Positions 27,892-36,449 of a stretch of DNA of 64,000 nt are shown here, piece by piece (the stretch's first letter is position 1; each line of letters opens with the position of its first letter). A model generated the notes under the pieces. The model was given only the letters and a program-made list of their open reading frames with translations, was not told the origin of the DNA and ran no database searches. The position numbers and the translations under genes are program-made. The stretch is from Segatella cerevisiae (GTDB lineage: Bacteria > Bacteroidota > Bacteroidia > Bacteroidales > Bacteroidaceae): positions 56,638-120,637 of the forward strand of contig NZ_JAMXLY010000003.1 of NCBI RefSeq assembly GCF_024054555.1. Direction: 5' to 3'.

Positions 27892-27914
27892 CAGCAGTCA
27901 AATTCGGAAATATC

Positions 27915-29099
27915 ATGAAAAGGAAAATTGCAGTTTTACTCACACTTCTTTCAATATGGATTAATACATTTGCACAAGCCCTATCGTGGACAGGAACTTT
28001 TGCTGCCGCGATGGAATTTACGGAACAAGGAGATATGCCACAGGTTACTAGTTTAGCCAACATCTCCTTACGAGAAATTGTGCCTATCTCATTAGGAGGA
28101 CAACGTCTGCAAATCCAGTTTTCTAATGAATGGAGCCAACAACCTGTCGAAATAAAATGTGTCTATATTGCCAATATCCTCGACTCTAATGCTATTGACA
28201 CTCACACGGTCAAATGGTTGAATTTCAACGGATGCCGTTCCATTACAATACCAGCAGGAAAAGCTGTTTATTCCGATGACTTTAATTATCAACTAAAACC
28301 TTTACAGCGTCTTGCCGTAACTATCTGCTATGGTTCTCGAGTTCCTGTTCATGCGACTTCCCACAGAGGGTCCAGAACGACGTCCTATATTGCCAAAGGT
28401 ACGGTGTCTCCAAAAGAGCCATTCATTACCATAGACAAACCTGAGCATTGGTACAATTTAGCCAAGATCAATATATTGTCAAAATCAAGTGCAATAGCTA
28501 TTCTAGGCAATTCCATCACAGATGGTCGAGGTAGCACAACAAACAGACAGAACAGATGGACAGACTTTTTTGCCAAAGCACTACAAGGAAAAATCGGAGT
28601 ATTGAACTTAGGTATAGGGGGCAACTGTGTTTTATCTGGTGGTATAAGTGAGCCAGCAATTAAACGTTTTGACCGTGATATTTTGGAACAAAAAGGTGTA
28701 AAAGCATTAATCATATTTGAAGGTACCAATGACATAGGATGCTCCAAGGGAAATCCAGAAGAAATCGCTCAAAATTTAATTCAAGCCTATAGAACCTTAA
28801 TAAAAAAAGCTCATGAAAAAGGGATACGGGTTTATGGAGCAACTATTACACCTTTTAAGGGGAACAATTGGTATTCACAAGTACATGAAGTTGCGAGAGA
28901 GACTGTAAATAATTGGATTCGCAACAGCGGAGTCTTTGATCGTCTCATAGACTTTGACAAATTGGTCAGAGATCCTAATGAACCTGATCGCATTCGAACC
29001 GAATATTCATTTGATTGGTTACATTTGAATCCTAAAGGATACGAAGTAATGGGACAATTTGCAGCCACAATTATCCAAAAAGACAATCTTTCTATTTAA
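27915..29099 (+). CDS. SGNH/GDSL hydrolase, probable acetylxylan or other sugar esterase
   Basis: Exported 394-residue hydrolase with signal MKRKIAVLLTLLSIWINTFAQ. An N-terminal beta-sandwich domain (about 22-180) precedes an SGNH domain. Its four blocks are visible: nucleophile S200 in 'ILGNSITDG', Gly in 'LGIGGNC', Asn in 'FEGTNDIG', and D367/H370 in 'DWLHLNPKGY'. SGNH enzymes in xylan loci usually remove acetyl groups from xylose, so acetylxylan esterase is the best guess; rhamnogalacturonan-type or other esters cannot be excluded. First gene of the rightward operon; the GPH transporter follows after 78 bp. Confidence 0.82.
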   Translation: MKRKIAVLLTLLSIWINTFAQALSWTGTFAAAMEFTEQGDMPQVTSLANISLREIVPISLGGQRLQIQFSNEWSQQPVEIKCVYIANILDSNAIDTHTVKWLNFNGCRSITIPAGKAVYSDDFNYQLKPLQRLAVTICYGSRVPVHATSHRGSRTTSYIAKGTVSPKEPFITIDKPEHWYNLAKINILSKSSAIAILGNSITDGRGSTTNRQNRWTDFFAKALQGKIGVLNLGIGGNCVLSGGISEPAIKRFDRDILEQKGVKALIIFEGTNDIGCSKGNPEEIAQNLIQAYRTLIKKAHEKGIRVYGATITPFKGNNWYSQVHEVARETVNNWIRNSGVFDRLIDFDKLVRDPNEPDRIRTEYSFDWLHLNPKGYEVMGQFAATIIQKDNLSI

Positions 29100-29177
29100 A
29101 TCGATAAAAGTAGCCATACCATGCAACATTAGTCCCCCATTGTAAATGAGGTTGCAACTATAATAACAATAACCAAA

Positions 29178-30602
29178 ATGAATAAAGAAACTATCACAAA
29201 TAGAGAATCGATGGGATTCTGCAAACTCAACTGGATGCAACGTATTGGATTTGGTTCAGGAGATTTAGCTCAAAATCTTATTTACCAAACCATAGGCATG
29301 TATCTGTTGCTATTCTACACAAATGTATTCGGCCTTTCTCCTGCTTCAGCTGCTATTATGTTTCTTATCGTACGGCTTGTGGATGTCTTATGGGATCCAC
29401 TAGTAGGCACATTTGTTGATAAACATAATCCCAAATGGGGCAAATACAGATCCTATCTTATTCTTGGTGGTATACCCTTATCTGGATTCGCCATACTCTG
29501 CTTTTGGAATGGTTTTTCAGGATCACTATTATATGCCTATATTACTTATATAGGCATGTCCATGTGCTACACCTTAATAAATGTTCCATATGGTGCCCTA
29601 AATGCCAGTTTAACACGTGACACTGATGAAATTACGATTCTTACATCTGTAAGGATGTTCATGGCTAATCTTGGCGGACTAGCTGTTGCCTATGGTATTC
29701 CAAAAATTGTTGCTGCAATATCACCAGACAGTTTAACGAATACAAAGAATGATGCACCTGCTTGGTTTACGACAATGTCCATTTTTGCTTTTGCCGGACT
29801 TATCCTATTAATATTCTGTTTTTCACAAACTCAAGAAAAAGTAGTAATGGATAAGAAAGAAACAGCTAATGTCAAAGTCAGTGATCTTTGGGTAGAATTT
29901 GTAAGGAATAGACCATTAAGAATCCTTGCCTTTTTTTTTATCACTGCATTCGCCATGACTGCTATAGGAAATTCAGCAGGATCTTATTACATGATCTACA
30001 ATGTAAATGGCACAAGCGATCAAATGGCAGATTTTATGGCTTTAGGCTCTATTCCTGCCATTATCTTTATGCCAATGGTTCCTACTATTAAGAGGAAAAT
30101 TGGCAAAAAAAGAATGTTCTATGTTTTCTTAAGTATAGCTATTTTAGGAATGGTCATGCTGTACGTAATATCTATTACACCTATTTTGAAAAAACAAATT
30201 TGGCTAGTTTATATTGCACAATTTATAAAATCCACTGGAGTGATTGTTTCAACCGGTTATATGTGGGCTCTTGTTCCTGAAGTAATTTCATATGGAGAAT
30301 ACACTACAGGAAAGCGCATTTCCGGTATTGTCAATGCCCTAACTGGCATCTTTTATAAAGCTGGTATGGCCTTAGGAGGAGTTGTTCCAGGCTTAGTATT
30401 AAGTTTAGTAAGATTCGACAAGAATAATGCTACTACTCAAACAGCTTTCGCTCAACAAGGAATTCTTTGGTTGGTATGCATTATTCCTGCTATTCTTCTG
30501 CTTCTTGCCATGTTCATTATCTCAAAATATGAATTAACAGATGAAAGAATTGACGAGATTAACAAGGCAATTGAATTTAGGCATAATAAAAATCAAAAAT
30601 AG
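29178..30602 (+). CDS. GPH-family sugar:cation symporter, probable xyloside transporter
   Basis: Inner-membrane transporter of 474 residues with about 12 hydrophobic segments. The glycoside-pentoside-hexuronide family features are clear: 'KLNWMQRIGFGSGDLAQNLI' near the N-terminus, 'RLVDVLWDPLVGTFVDKHNPKWGKYR' loop at about 63-90, 'DTDEITILTSVR', and 'YGEYTTGKRISGIVNA' in the second half. Between the esterase and the GH10 xylanase, it most likely carries xylo-oligosaccharides or aldouronic-acid products from periplasm to cytoplasm, where the leaderless GH43 acts. It starts 78 bp after the esterase and ends 22 bp before the xylanase. Confidence 0.9.
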   Translation: MNKETITNRESMGFCKLNWMQRIGFGSGDLAQNLIYQTIGMYLLLFYTNVFGLSPASAAIMFLIVRLVDVLWDPLVGTFVDKHNPKWGKYRSYLILGGIPLSGFAILCFWNGFSGSLLYAYITYIGMSMCYTLINVPYGALNASLTRDTDEITILTSVRMFMANLGGLAVAYGIPKIVAAISPDSLTNTKNDAPAWFTTMSIFAFAGLILLIFCFSQTQEKVVMDKKETANVKVSDLWVEFVRNRPLRILAFFFITAFAMTAIGNSAGSYYMIYNVNGTSDQMADFMALGSIPAIIFMPMVPTIKRKIGKKRMFYVFLSIAILGMVMLYVISITPILKKQIWLVYIAQFIKSTGVIVSTGYMWALVPEVISYGEYTTGKRISGIVNALTGIFYKAGMALGGVVPGLVLSLVRFDKNNATTQTAFAQQGILWLVCIIPAILLLLAMFIISKYELTDERIDEINKAIEFRHNKNQK

Positions 30603-30624
30603 AAATAATTAAAAAACTTGTTAC

Positions 30625-31746
30625 ATGAAATTCCAAAAATTCATAATTAATATTTTTGTATGGACAGCATTCCTACCCATCTCAGGTATAGAGAGAAATG
30701 CTAATTCTACTTTAAAAGATGTAATAGGGAAATATTTCCTTATTGGAACAGCTGTGACCGTTGACCAAATTGAAGGGAGAGACCCCAAAGCTGCTTCTAT
30801 TATAAAAAATCAATTCAATTCTATTGTCGCTGAAAATTGTATGAAGCCCATGTACCTTGAACCCTTAGAAGGAAAATTTTACTGGGTACAAGCGGATAGT
30901 CTTGTTCAATTCGGTCTCAAGAATCACATGAAAGTGATTGGGCATGTTCTTTTATGGCATAATCAAACTGCTCCTTGGATGTTTAAAAACCATTGTGGAG
31001 AACTACCCAACCGTGAAGAGATGATCCAGCGTATGCACAACTACATAGATAGTGTTGTTGGTCATTTCAAAGGAAAAATATTCGGTTGGGATGTTATCAA
31101 TGAAGCTATTCTAGAAGATGGTTCTTATCGCAAGAGTACATGGTATCGAGCTATCGGGCCTGAATATTTCGAATTAGCCTTTAAATTTGCGCATGAGGCC
31201 GATCCAAATGCAGAACTTTACTATAATGATTATTCCATGTCCAATCCGAGGAAACGTGCTTCAGTAATCAAACTTATCAAAAGATTAAAAGCAGCAGGTT
31301 GTCGTATTGATGCTGTTGGACTACAAAGCCATAATGGCTATAATTATCCAAATTTAAAAGAATATGAGAAAAGCATCCAGTCTTTTATAGCCGCAGGTGT
31401 GAAAGTACAATTTACCGAGCTTGACATCAACATGCTCCCCAACCCAAACGAATTTGGTGGAGCCGATATTAGCCAGAAGTTTTCTTATAAAAAGTCATTA
31501 AATCCCTATGTCAAAGGACTTTCTAAAGAAGCCCAAAGAATTTTCAACAATCAGTATCTTGCATTCTTCAAGTTATACCGTAAGTATGCTCCACATGTGA
31601 ACAGAGTTACTCTATGGGGAGTTTCTGACAACAACAGTTGGTTGAATGACTGGCCTATACCAGGTCGAACTAATTACCCCTTACTTTTTGACCGTAAATA
31701 CCACCCGAAGCCTATAGTACGAGACATTATAAAACTATTTAAATAA
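30625..31746 (+). CDS. GH10 endo-beta-1,4-xylanase
   Basis: Endo-xylanase of 373 residues with an N-terminal export signal (MKFQKFIINIFVWTAFLP). It is a single GH10 TIM barrel: 'FNSIVAENCMKPMYLEP' (about 70-85), 'GHVLLWHNQTAPWMF' (about 108-122), acid/base E160 in 'DVINEAIL' and nucleophile E265 in 'FTELDIN'. The 105-residue spacing between them is typical. No carbohydrate-binding module is inserted. No lipobox is obvious, so the enzyme is likely periplasmic and would shorten imported decorated xylo-oligosaccharides. It sits 22 bp after the GPH symporter and 9 bp before GH43. Confidence 0.95.
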   Translation: MKFQKFIINIFVWTAFLPISGIERNANSTLKDVIGKYFLIGTAVTVDQIEGRDPKAASIIKNQFNSIVAENCMKPMYLEPLEGKFYWVQADSLVQFGLKNHMKVIGHVLLWHNQTAPWMFKNHCGELPNREEMIQRMHNYIDSVVGHFKGKIFGWDVINEAILEDGSYRKSTWYRAIGPEYFELAFKFAHEADPNAELYYNDYSMSNPRKRASVIKLIKRLKAAGCRIDAVGLQSHNGYNYPNLKEYEKSIQSFIAAGVKVQFTELDINMLPNPNEFGGADISQKFSYKKSLNPYVKGLSKEAQRIFNNQYLAFFKLYRKYAPHVNRVTLWGVSDNNSWLNDWPIPGRTNYPLLFDRKYHPKPIVRDIIKLFK

Positions 31747-31755
31747 CAACATATT

Positions 31756-32721
31756 ATGAAAGCAAGATATTTATTTACTAAAGACTACATGGCTGATCCT
31801 TCTGCCCATGTTTTTAACAACAAAATATATATTTACCCATCCCATGATTGGGACAGTGGTATGGCTTTTGACGATGATGGCGGACATTTTCAGATGAAAG
31901 ACTATCACGTCCTCTCTATTGAGGGCGATCCCATGTCAGCTCCCGTTATAGACCACGGCATAATACTGGATATAAACGATATCCCTTGGGCAGAAAAACA
32001 AATGTGGGATAATGATGTCGTAGAAAAAGACGGTAAATATTTCCTTATTTTTTCAGCCAAAGATTATAATGGAATATTCCGTTTGGGTGTAGCCCAATCT
32101 GAGAAACCAGAAGGTCCGTTTAAGCCTAACCCCAATCCAATACGCTCTAGTTATAGTATTGATCCCTGTGTGTTTAAAGATGACGATGGAAAAATCTATG
32201 TCTATTTTGGAGGAATATGGGGTGGGCAACTGCAATGGTATAAGAATAACCATGCTCTTAAAAACGAATACCTACCAAAAGGCAAAGAAACATCTATTCC
32301 TCCACGTATAGCAAAGCTAACCGAAGATGTCCAACAGTTTGATGAAATGCCACGGCCAATCAGTATTGTAGATAATCAAGGTAAAGAGCTTACAGCTGAT
32401 AATCCACATCGTTTCTTTGAAGCCAGTTGGATGCACAAATACCACAATAAGTATTATTTTAGTTATAGTACTGGCGATACACATCTAATTTGTTATGGAA
32501 TAGGAGATAACCCCTATGGCCCTTTTACTTATAAAGGGATAATCCTTGAACCCGTCATAGGATGGACTACACATCATAGCATTATAGAATTTAAAGGACA
32601 TTGGTATCTCTTTCATCATGATTGTGGCCCTAGTAAAAACAAGACATGGTTAAGATCCCTGAAAGTTATCCCTCTCAATTACGATTCACAAGACAATATC
32701 TTAACTATGAAAAGTGAGTAA
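31756..32721 (+). CDS. GH43 beta-xylosidase / alpha-arabinofuranosidase, cytoplasmic
   Basis: Five-bladed propeller enzyme of 321 residues with no signal peptide, so cytoplasmic. The three GH43 carboxylates are visible: base D14 in 'MADPSAHV', pKa-modulating D136 in 'SIDPCVF', acid E222 in 'RFFEASWM'. The sequence resembles the short GH43 subfamily-1 enzymes found beside GPH symporters in xylan loci. It would cleave xylose or arabinose from oligosaccharides delivered by the symporter. Last gene of the rightward operon, 9 bp after GH10. The choice between xylosidase and arabinofuranosidase cannot be made from sequence alone. Confidence 0.9.
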   Translation: MKARYLFTKDYMADPSAHVFNNKIYIYPSHDWDSGMAFDDDGGHFQMKDYHVLSIEGDPMSAPVIDHGIILDINDIPWAEKQMWDNDVVEKDGKYFLIFSAKDYNGIFRLGVAQSEKPEGPFKPNPNPIRSSYSIDPCVFKDDDGKIYVYFGGIWGGQLQWYKNNHALKNEYLPKGKETSIPPRIAKLTEDVQQFDEMPRPISIVDNQGKELTADNPHRFFEASWMHKYHNKYYFSYSTGDTHLICYGIGDNPYGPFTYKGIILEPVIGWTTHHSIIEFKGHWYLFHHDCGPSKNKTWLRSLKVIPLNYDSQDNILTMKSE

Positions 32722-32749
32722 CAGATTCGATTGTTAAAAGCGGGATTCA

Positions 32750-32781
32750 AGTCCGATGCAAGAAAAAATTCTCATCGGGCT
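32750..32781 (+). terminator. Weak hairpin after GH43
   Basis: Arms AGTCCGATG (32750-32758) and CATCGGGCT (32773-32781), one G-U pair, A-rich loop, followed by an AT-rich stretch without a true T run. Positioned 28 bp beyond the GH43 stop. Confidence 0.4.
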
Positions 32782-32866
32782 AAATTATTTATTAAGTTCT
32801 GTATCTTTTTGCTTCCGAGATTGTTAAAATTTACCTAAAAAAGTCGTTCAATTACAGATTTAATAT

Positions 32867-32874
32867 TATCTTTG
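32867..32874 (+). promoter_or_regulatory. Candidate -7 box for gpmA
   Basis: TATCTTTG matches TAnnTTTG, giving a 5' leader of about 95 nt before the gpmA ATG. The upstream -33 region is a weak match. Confidence 0.5.
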
Positions 32875-32979
32875 TGAGACGCCAGAGAAAAGTTCCAACT
32901 TCTGAACGGAGAATGGAAACGAAATAGTTTTTCTGGCTGGTTCGAGACATTTTTATATTATCATATAAATTATAAGACA

Positions 32980-33726
32980 ATGAAAAGAATTGTATTAGTC
33001 AGACATGGTCAAAGCCAGTGGAACAAAGAAAACCGGTTTACAGGTTGGACGAACGTAGACCTATCCCAACAAGGAATTGAAGAAGCTGAAAATGCAGGAA
33101 AACTCCTGAAGAAAGAAGGCTATACCTTTGATATTGCCTATACCTCTTATTTAAAGAGAGCTGTCAAAACCCTCAACTGTGTTCTGGACAAAATGGATGA
33201 GGACTGGATCCCTGTCCGCAAGTCATGGAGACTGAATGAGAAGCATTATGGTTTCCTGCAGGGCCTGAACAAGAGTGAGACGGCTGAAAAATACGGTAAT
33301 GACCAAGTTCATATCTGGCGTCGCAGTTTTGATATTGCACCCAAACCTTTATCTGAAGATGATCCTAAAAACCCAAGGTTCGATCCCCGCTACGCAGCCG
33401 TACCACCAGAGTATGTCCCAGACACAGAATCATTGAAGAATACAATCGCAAGAGTAATGCCTTATTGGGAATGTGAGATTTTCCCTCATTTAATGAAAGC
33501 AGACAGCATTCTGGTCGTCGCTCATGGTAACAGTTTAAGAGGTATTGTCAAACACCTGAAAGGAATTTCTGACGAAGATATCAGCAAGTTGAATATCCCG
33601 ACCGCAGTCCCTTACGTCTTCGAATTTGATGATCAACTGAGACTCACCAAAGATTTCTATCTCGGGGATCCTGAAGAGATCAAACGTAAGCAAGAAGCCG
33701 TAGCTAAACAAGGTTTAGCAAAATAA
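32980..33726 (+). CDS. gpmA: 2,3-bisphosphoglycerate-dependent phosphoglycerate mutase
   Basis: Glycolytic enzyme interconverting 3- and 2-phosphoglycerate through a phosphohistidine. At 248 residues it has the normal length. The family signature '[11 protein letters not shown]' puts the catalytic His at residue 9; '[15 protein letters not shown]', '[22 protein letters not shown]' and the second-His block '[11 protein letters not shown]' are intact. Its candidate promoter at 32867-32874 and the class I aldolase 171 bp downstream make a small glycolytic pair between two glycan loci. No sign of transfer or damage. Confidence 0.96.
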   Translation: MKRIVLVRHGQSQWNKENRFTGWTNVDLSQQGIEEAENAGKLLKKEGYTFDIAYTSYLKRAVKTLNCVLDKMDEDWIPVRKSWRLNEKHYGFLQGLNKSETAEKYGNDQVHIWRRSFDIAPKPLSEDDPKNPRFDPRYAAVPPEYVPDTESLKNTIARVMPYWECEIFPHLMKADSILVVAHGNSLRGIVKHLKGISDEDISKLNIPTAVPYVFEFDDQLRLTKDFYLGDPEEIKRKQEAVAKQGLAK

Positions 33727-33847
33727 AATACGTGCACAGAAGGAGAGAATATCTCCAATTTGCAAGTTCGGTTCTCTATATTTAACTATTTTTTGCAAAA
33801 TAAAAAAGAAAATCGAGGAAAAAGGCGCACGTTATTTAAATTTTTCA

Positions 33848-33855
33848 TACATTTG
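33848..33855 (+). promoter_or_regulatory. Candidate -7 box for the aldolase gene
   Basis: TACATTTG matches TAnnTTTG, about 40 bp before the ATG at 33897. No clear -33 element. Confidence 0.45.
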
Positions 33856-33896
33856 TATGAAGGCATAAAATAATAACATAATAAAAAAAGAAAATT

Positions 33897-34784
33897 ATGA
33901 ATGCAATTCAATTAGAACAAATGAAATCCGGCAAAGGATTCATTGCAGCACTGGATCAAAGTGGTGGCAGTACACCTAAGGCTTTGAAGAATTACGGCAT
34001 CAATGATGATGCATGGAAGACTGATGAAGAGATGTTCGATCTCGTACATCAGATGCGTACCAGAGTCATCAAAGCACCCGCATTCAAAGGAGACAGAATC
34101 ATCGCTGCCATTCTATTTGAAAACACGATGAATCGTAAGATCGACGATATGTACACAGCTGATTACCTTTGGGAAAAGAAGCATGTAGTACCTATCCTGA
34201 AAGTCGACAAGGGACTTGCTCCATTGGAGAACGGCGTTCAGGTAATGAAACCTATACCAGGATTGGATGACCTGTTGAAGCAGGCACAAAAACGGCATAT
34301 TTTCGGTACTAAGATGCGCTCTGTCGTAAAGGAATTCAATGAGGCTGGCATCAAGAAGATTGCTGATCAGCAATTTGAGATTGCTAAACGTATTATCTCT
34401 TATGGTTTGGTTCCAATCATTGAACCTGAGGTAGATATCCACGCAGCTGAAAAAGCAAAATGCGAAGAAGTGCTAAAGAAGTACTTGAAAGAGGATTTGG
34501 CGAAGTTAAGCAAGGATCAGAAAGTTATTTTCAAACTGACTATCCCTACAGTAACTAACTTCTATGCTGATTTGATGACAGATGAGCGTGTCGTACGTGT
34601 CGTTGCCCTTTCCGGTGGTTATACACAGGATGACGCTTGCAAGAAACTGGCTCAGAATCATGGAATGATCGCTAGTTTCTCTCGTGCTCTGCTTCAAGGT
34701 CTGAGCGCAAAGCAGTCTGATGCAGACTTCGACAAGATGCTGAAAGCTTCTGTTGACAAGATCTACGAGGCTTCTATCAAGTAA
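33897..34784 (+). CDS. fda: Class I fructose-bisphosphate aldolase
   Basis: Cleaves fructose 1,6-bisphosphate to dihydroxyacetone phosphate and glyceraldehyde 3-phosphate through a Schiff base, without metal. The 295 residues strongly resemble the staphylococcal Fda type: '[20 protein letters not shown]' features near the start, '[10 protein letters not shown]', '[10 protein letters not shown]', the Schiff-base Lys K213 in 'KLTIPTV', and '[14 protein letters not shown]'. Cytoplasmic. It follows gpmA with a separate candidate promoter and ends before a strong bidirectional terminator shared with the convergent GH125 operon. Confidence 0.94.
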   Translation: MNAIQLEQMKSGKGFIAALDQSGGSTPKALKNYGINDDAWKTDEEMFDLVHQMRTRVIKAPAFKGDRIIAAILFENTMNRKIDDMYTADYLWEKKHVVPILKVDKGLAPLENGVQVMKPIPGLDDLLKQAQKRHIFGTKMRSVVKEFNEAGIKKIADQQFEIAKRIISYGLVPIIEPEVDIHAAEKAKCEEVLKKYLKEDLAKLSKDQKVIFKLTIPTVTNFYADLMTDERVVRVVALSGGYTQDDACKKLAQNHGMIASFSRALLQGLSAKQSDADFDKMLKASVDKIYEASIK

Positions 34785-34809
34785 TCGGATTATCATTCTG
34801 ATAAAACGG

Positions 34810-34830
34810 TATACTCTGAATCAGAGTATA
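34810..34830 (+). terminator. Short perfect dyad after fda
   Basis: Perfect 10-bp arms TATACTCTGA (34810-34819) and TCAGAGTATA (34821-34830) around one base, just past the fda stop. It may assist the larger terminator 10 bp downstream or bind a dimeric protein; as RNA its loop would have to open. Confidence 0.4.
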
Positions 34831-34840
34831 TTATAATCAT

Positions 34841-34876
34841 AAAAGAGGTTGACAATTAATTTTGTCAACCTCTTTT
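34841..34876. terminator. Strong bidirectional terminator
   Basis: Perfect 14-bp arms AAAAGAGGTTGACA (34841-34854) and TGTCAACCTCTTTT (34863-34876) with an 8-nt loop; the A and T ends give U tracts in both directions. It lies between the convergent fda and GH125 operon. Confidence 0.9.
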
Positions 34877-34957
34877 CCATTCCAAAGACCAATTTCGACT
34901 CTATTTTGTTAGGTCTACCTGAATTCATCTAACTGAAAAACGATTGGAATAATAGTC

Positions 34958-36439
34958 CTAACCTTTTGCACTATTCAGCAAATCAGTTTTTCCTTCGTCA
35001 ACCAATTTCAAGATCAGTTCTCCGAAAAGCGTATTAGCCCAGGCAAACCAAGGACGGGTATATTTCTGAGGATTATCCTTATGGAAAGACTCATGCATGA
35101 AACCCGTTCCTGCATCCGTACGCTCCAGCATCTCTATGCACTGCCTGATCTCTGAGTCATCCGTACTCGTCATCGCCCTCATGATAATAGACATCGGCCA
35201 GACCATATCATAGCCGATATGAGGACCGCCAATACCTTCTGCCACCTTGCCTTTGAAAAAATAGGGATTATCACCGCTCAACACGAAACGGCGGGTATTC
35301 TGATAGATCGGATCCTTCAATTCTGACGGATCCAGATAACCCAATGACAGCAGACTCGGCGCGTTCGCATCATCCATCAGCAGGTGATTTCCGAAACCAT
35401 CCACCTCATAGGCATAGATCTTGCCGTATTTAGGGTGATCATACACCGCATACTTGTGCAGTGCCGTCTCGACTTCGTCTGCCAGAGAAGTACATTCCGA
35501 AGAAAGGTCATTCCTGCCATTCACCTTTACAAGGATTTCAGAGGCCTTACGGAGACTGCTGACGGCCATAAAATTCGACGGGACAAGGAACAGGAATGTC
35601 GTCGCGTCATCAGAAGGACGGAAAACGGAAGCTATCAGCCCCACGGGTTTTACAGGTGCACCGTAACCGTCATTCTGCACCGTATCCAAAGCCCGGTCAG
35701 TCTTACGCATAAAGTGATAAGGACCGAGTCCGCCCTTACGCTGCTGCTCCCGGAAAGTCTTCAGTATTTTCTGCACTGCCGTCAGCCATTCAGGGCCGAA
35801 GATTGAGGAGTCACCCGTCACCTGCCAATAGTAATAAGCCAGGCGGATGGGATAGCAAAGAGAATCGATCTCATACTTGCGCTCGTGCAGTTCAGGTTTC
35901 ATATCCGTCTCGTCACTGTCCCACTCACTGCCGGTAGGACCCGCATTGAACGCATTCGCATAAGGGTCAATGTCGATGCATTTCAACTGGCGCCTGATGA
36001 CACCGCGGATCAGAGACTTCAATTTCGGATCCTTGCCGGCAAACTGGACATAAGGCCAGATCTGGGCACCTGAATCCCGAAGCCACATCGCATGGATGTC
36101 ACCCGTATAGACAAAGGTATCGTCACCGCCACCGTCCTTTGCATAATGCACCGTCGTATCCAATGTGTTGGGATAGCAATTACCGAACATCCACGCCAAA
36201 TAAGGATTACCCTTCAACAGTTTTTGCACTGCCGCAATATTTTTCTCTATTACATCAGAATGGAACATGCGCTCTTCAGGTTTCGGGCGCTTTGAAATAT
36301 ACATTCTCGTATTATCCGAGATTTCCTCAATATACTTCTTTCCAAATCCCTTTTCACTCTGTGCTTTCACACAAGTAACCGGTAACAACAAAAATACTGC
36401 CATTACGGTCATCAATGCTTTTCTTTTCATATACTTCAT
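34958..36439 (-). CDS. GH125 exo-alpha-1,6-mannosidase
   Basis: Metal-independent exo-alpha-mannosidase acting on alpha-1,6 mannosyl linkages of mannan or N-glycans. About 493 residues from the ATG at 36439; another ATG stands at 36430, and one at 36463 overlaps the preceding gene's stop. Signal peptide (MKRKALMTVMAVFLLLPVTCVKAQ), likely periplasmic. Landmarks: 'AWMFGNCYPNTLDTTV', 'TGDIHAMWLRDSGAQIWPY' (about 130-148), 'KYEIDSLCYPIRLAYYYW' with the candidate acid Asp, and 'FMHESFHKDNPQKYTRPWFAWANTLFGE' features with the candidate base Glu. Last gene of the GH3-GH92-GH125 operon, 10 bp after GH92. Confidence 0.93.
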   Translation of the reverse strand: MKYMKRKALMTVMAVFLLLPVTCVKAQSEKGFGKKYIEEISDNTRMYISKRPKPEERMFHSDVIEKNIAAVQKLLKGNPYLAWMFGNCYPNTLDTTVHYAKDGGGDDTFVYTGDIHAMWLRDSGAQIWPYVQFAGKDPKLKSLIRGVIRRQLKCIDIDPYANAFNAGPTGSEWDSDETDMKPELHERKYEIDSLCYPIRLAYYYWQVTGDSSIFGPEWLTAVQKILKTFREQQRKGGLGPYHFMRKTDRALDTVQNDGYGAPVKPVGLIASVFRPSDDATTFLFLVPSNFMAVSSLRKASEILVKVNGRNDLSSECTSLADEVETALHKYAVYDHPKYGKIYAYEVDGFGNHLLMDDANAPSLLSLGYLDPSELKDPIYQNTRRFVLSGDNPYFFKGKVAEGIGGPHIGYDMVWPMSIIMRAMTSTDDSEIRQCIEMLERTDAGTGFMHESFHKDNPQKYTRPWFAWANTLFGELILKLVDEGKTDLLNSAKG

Positions 36440-36449
36440 TTTTATTCTA

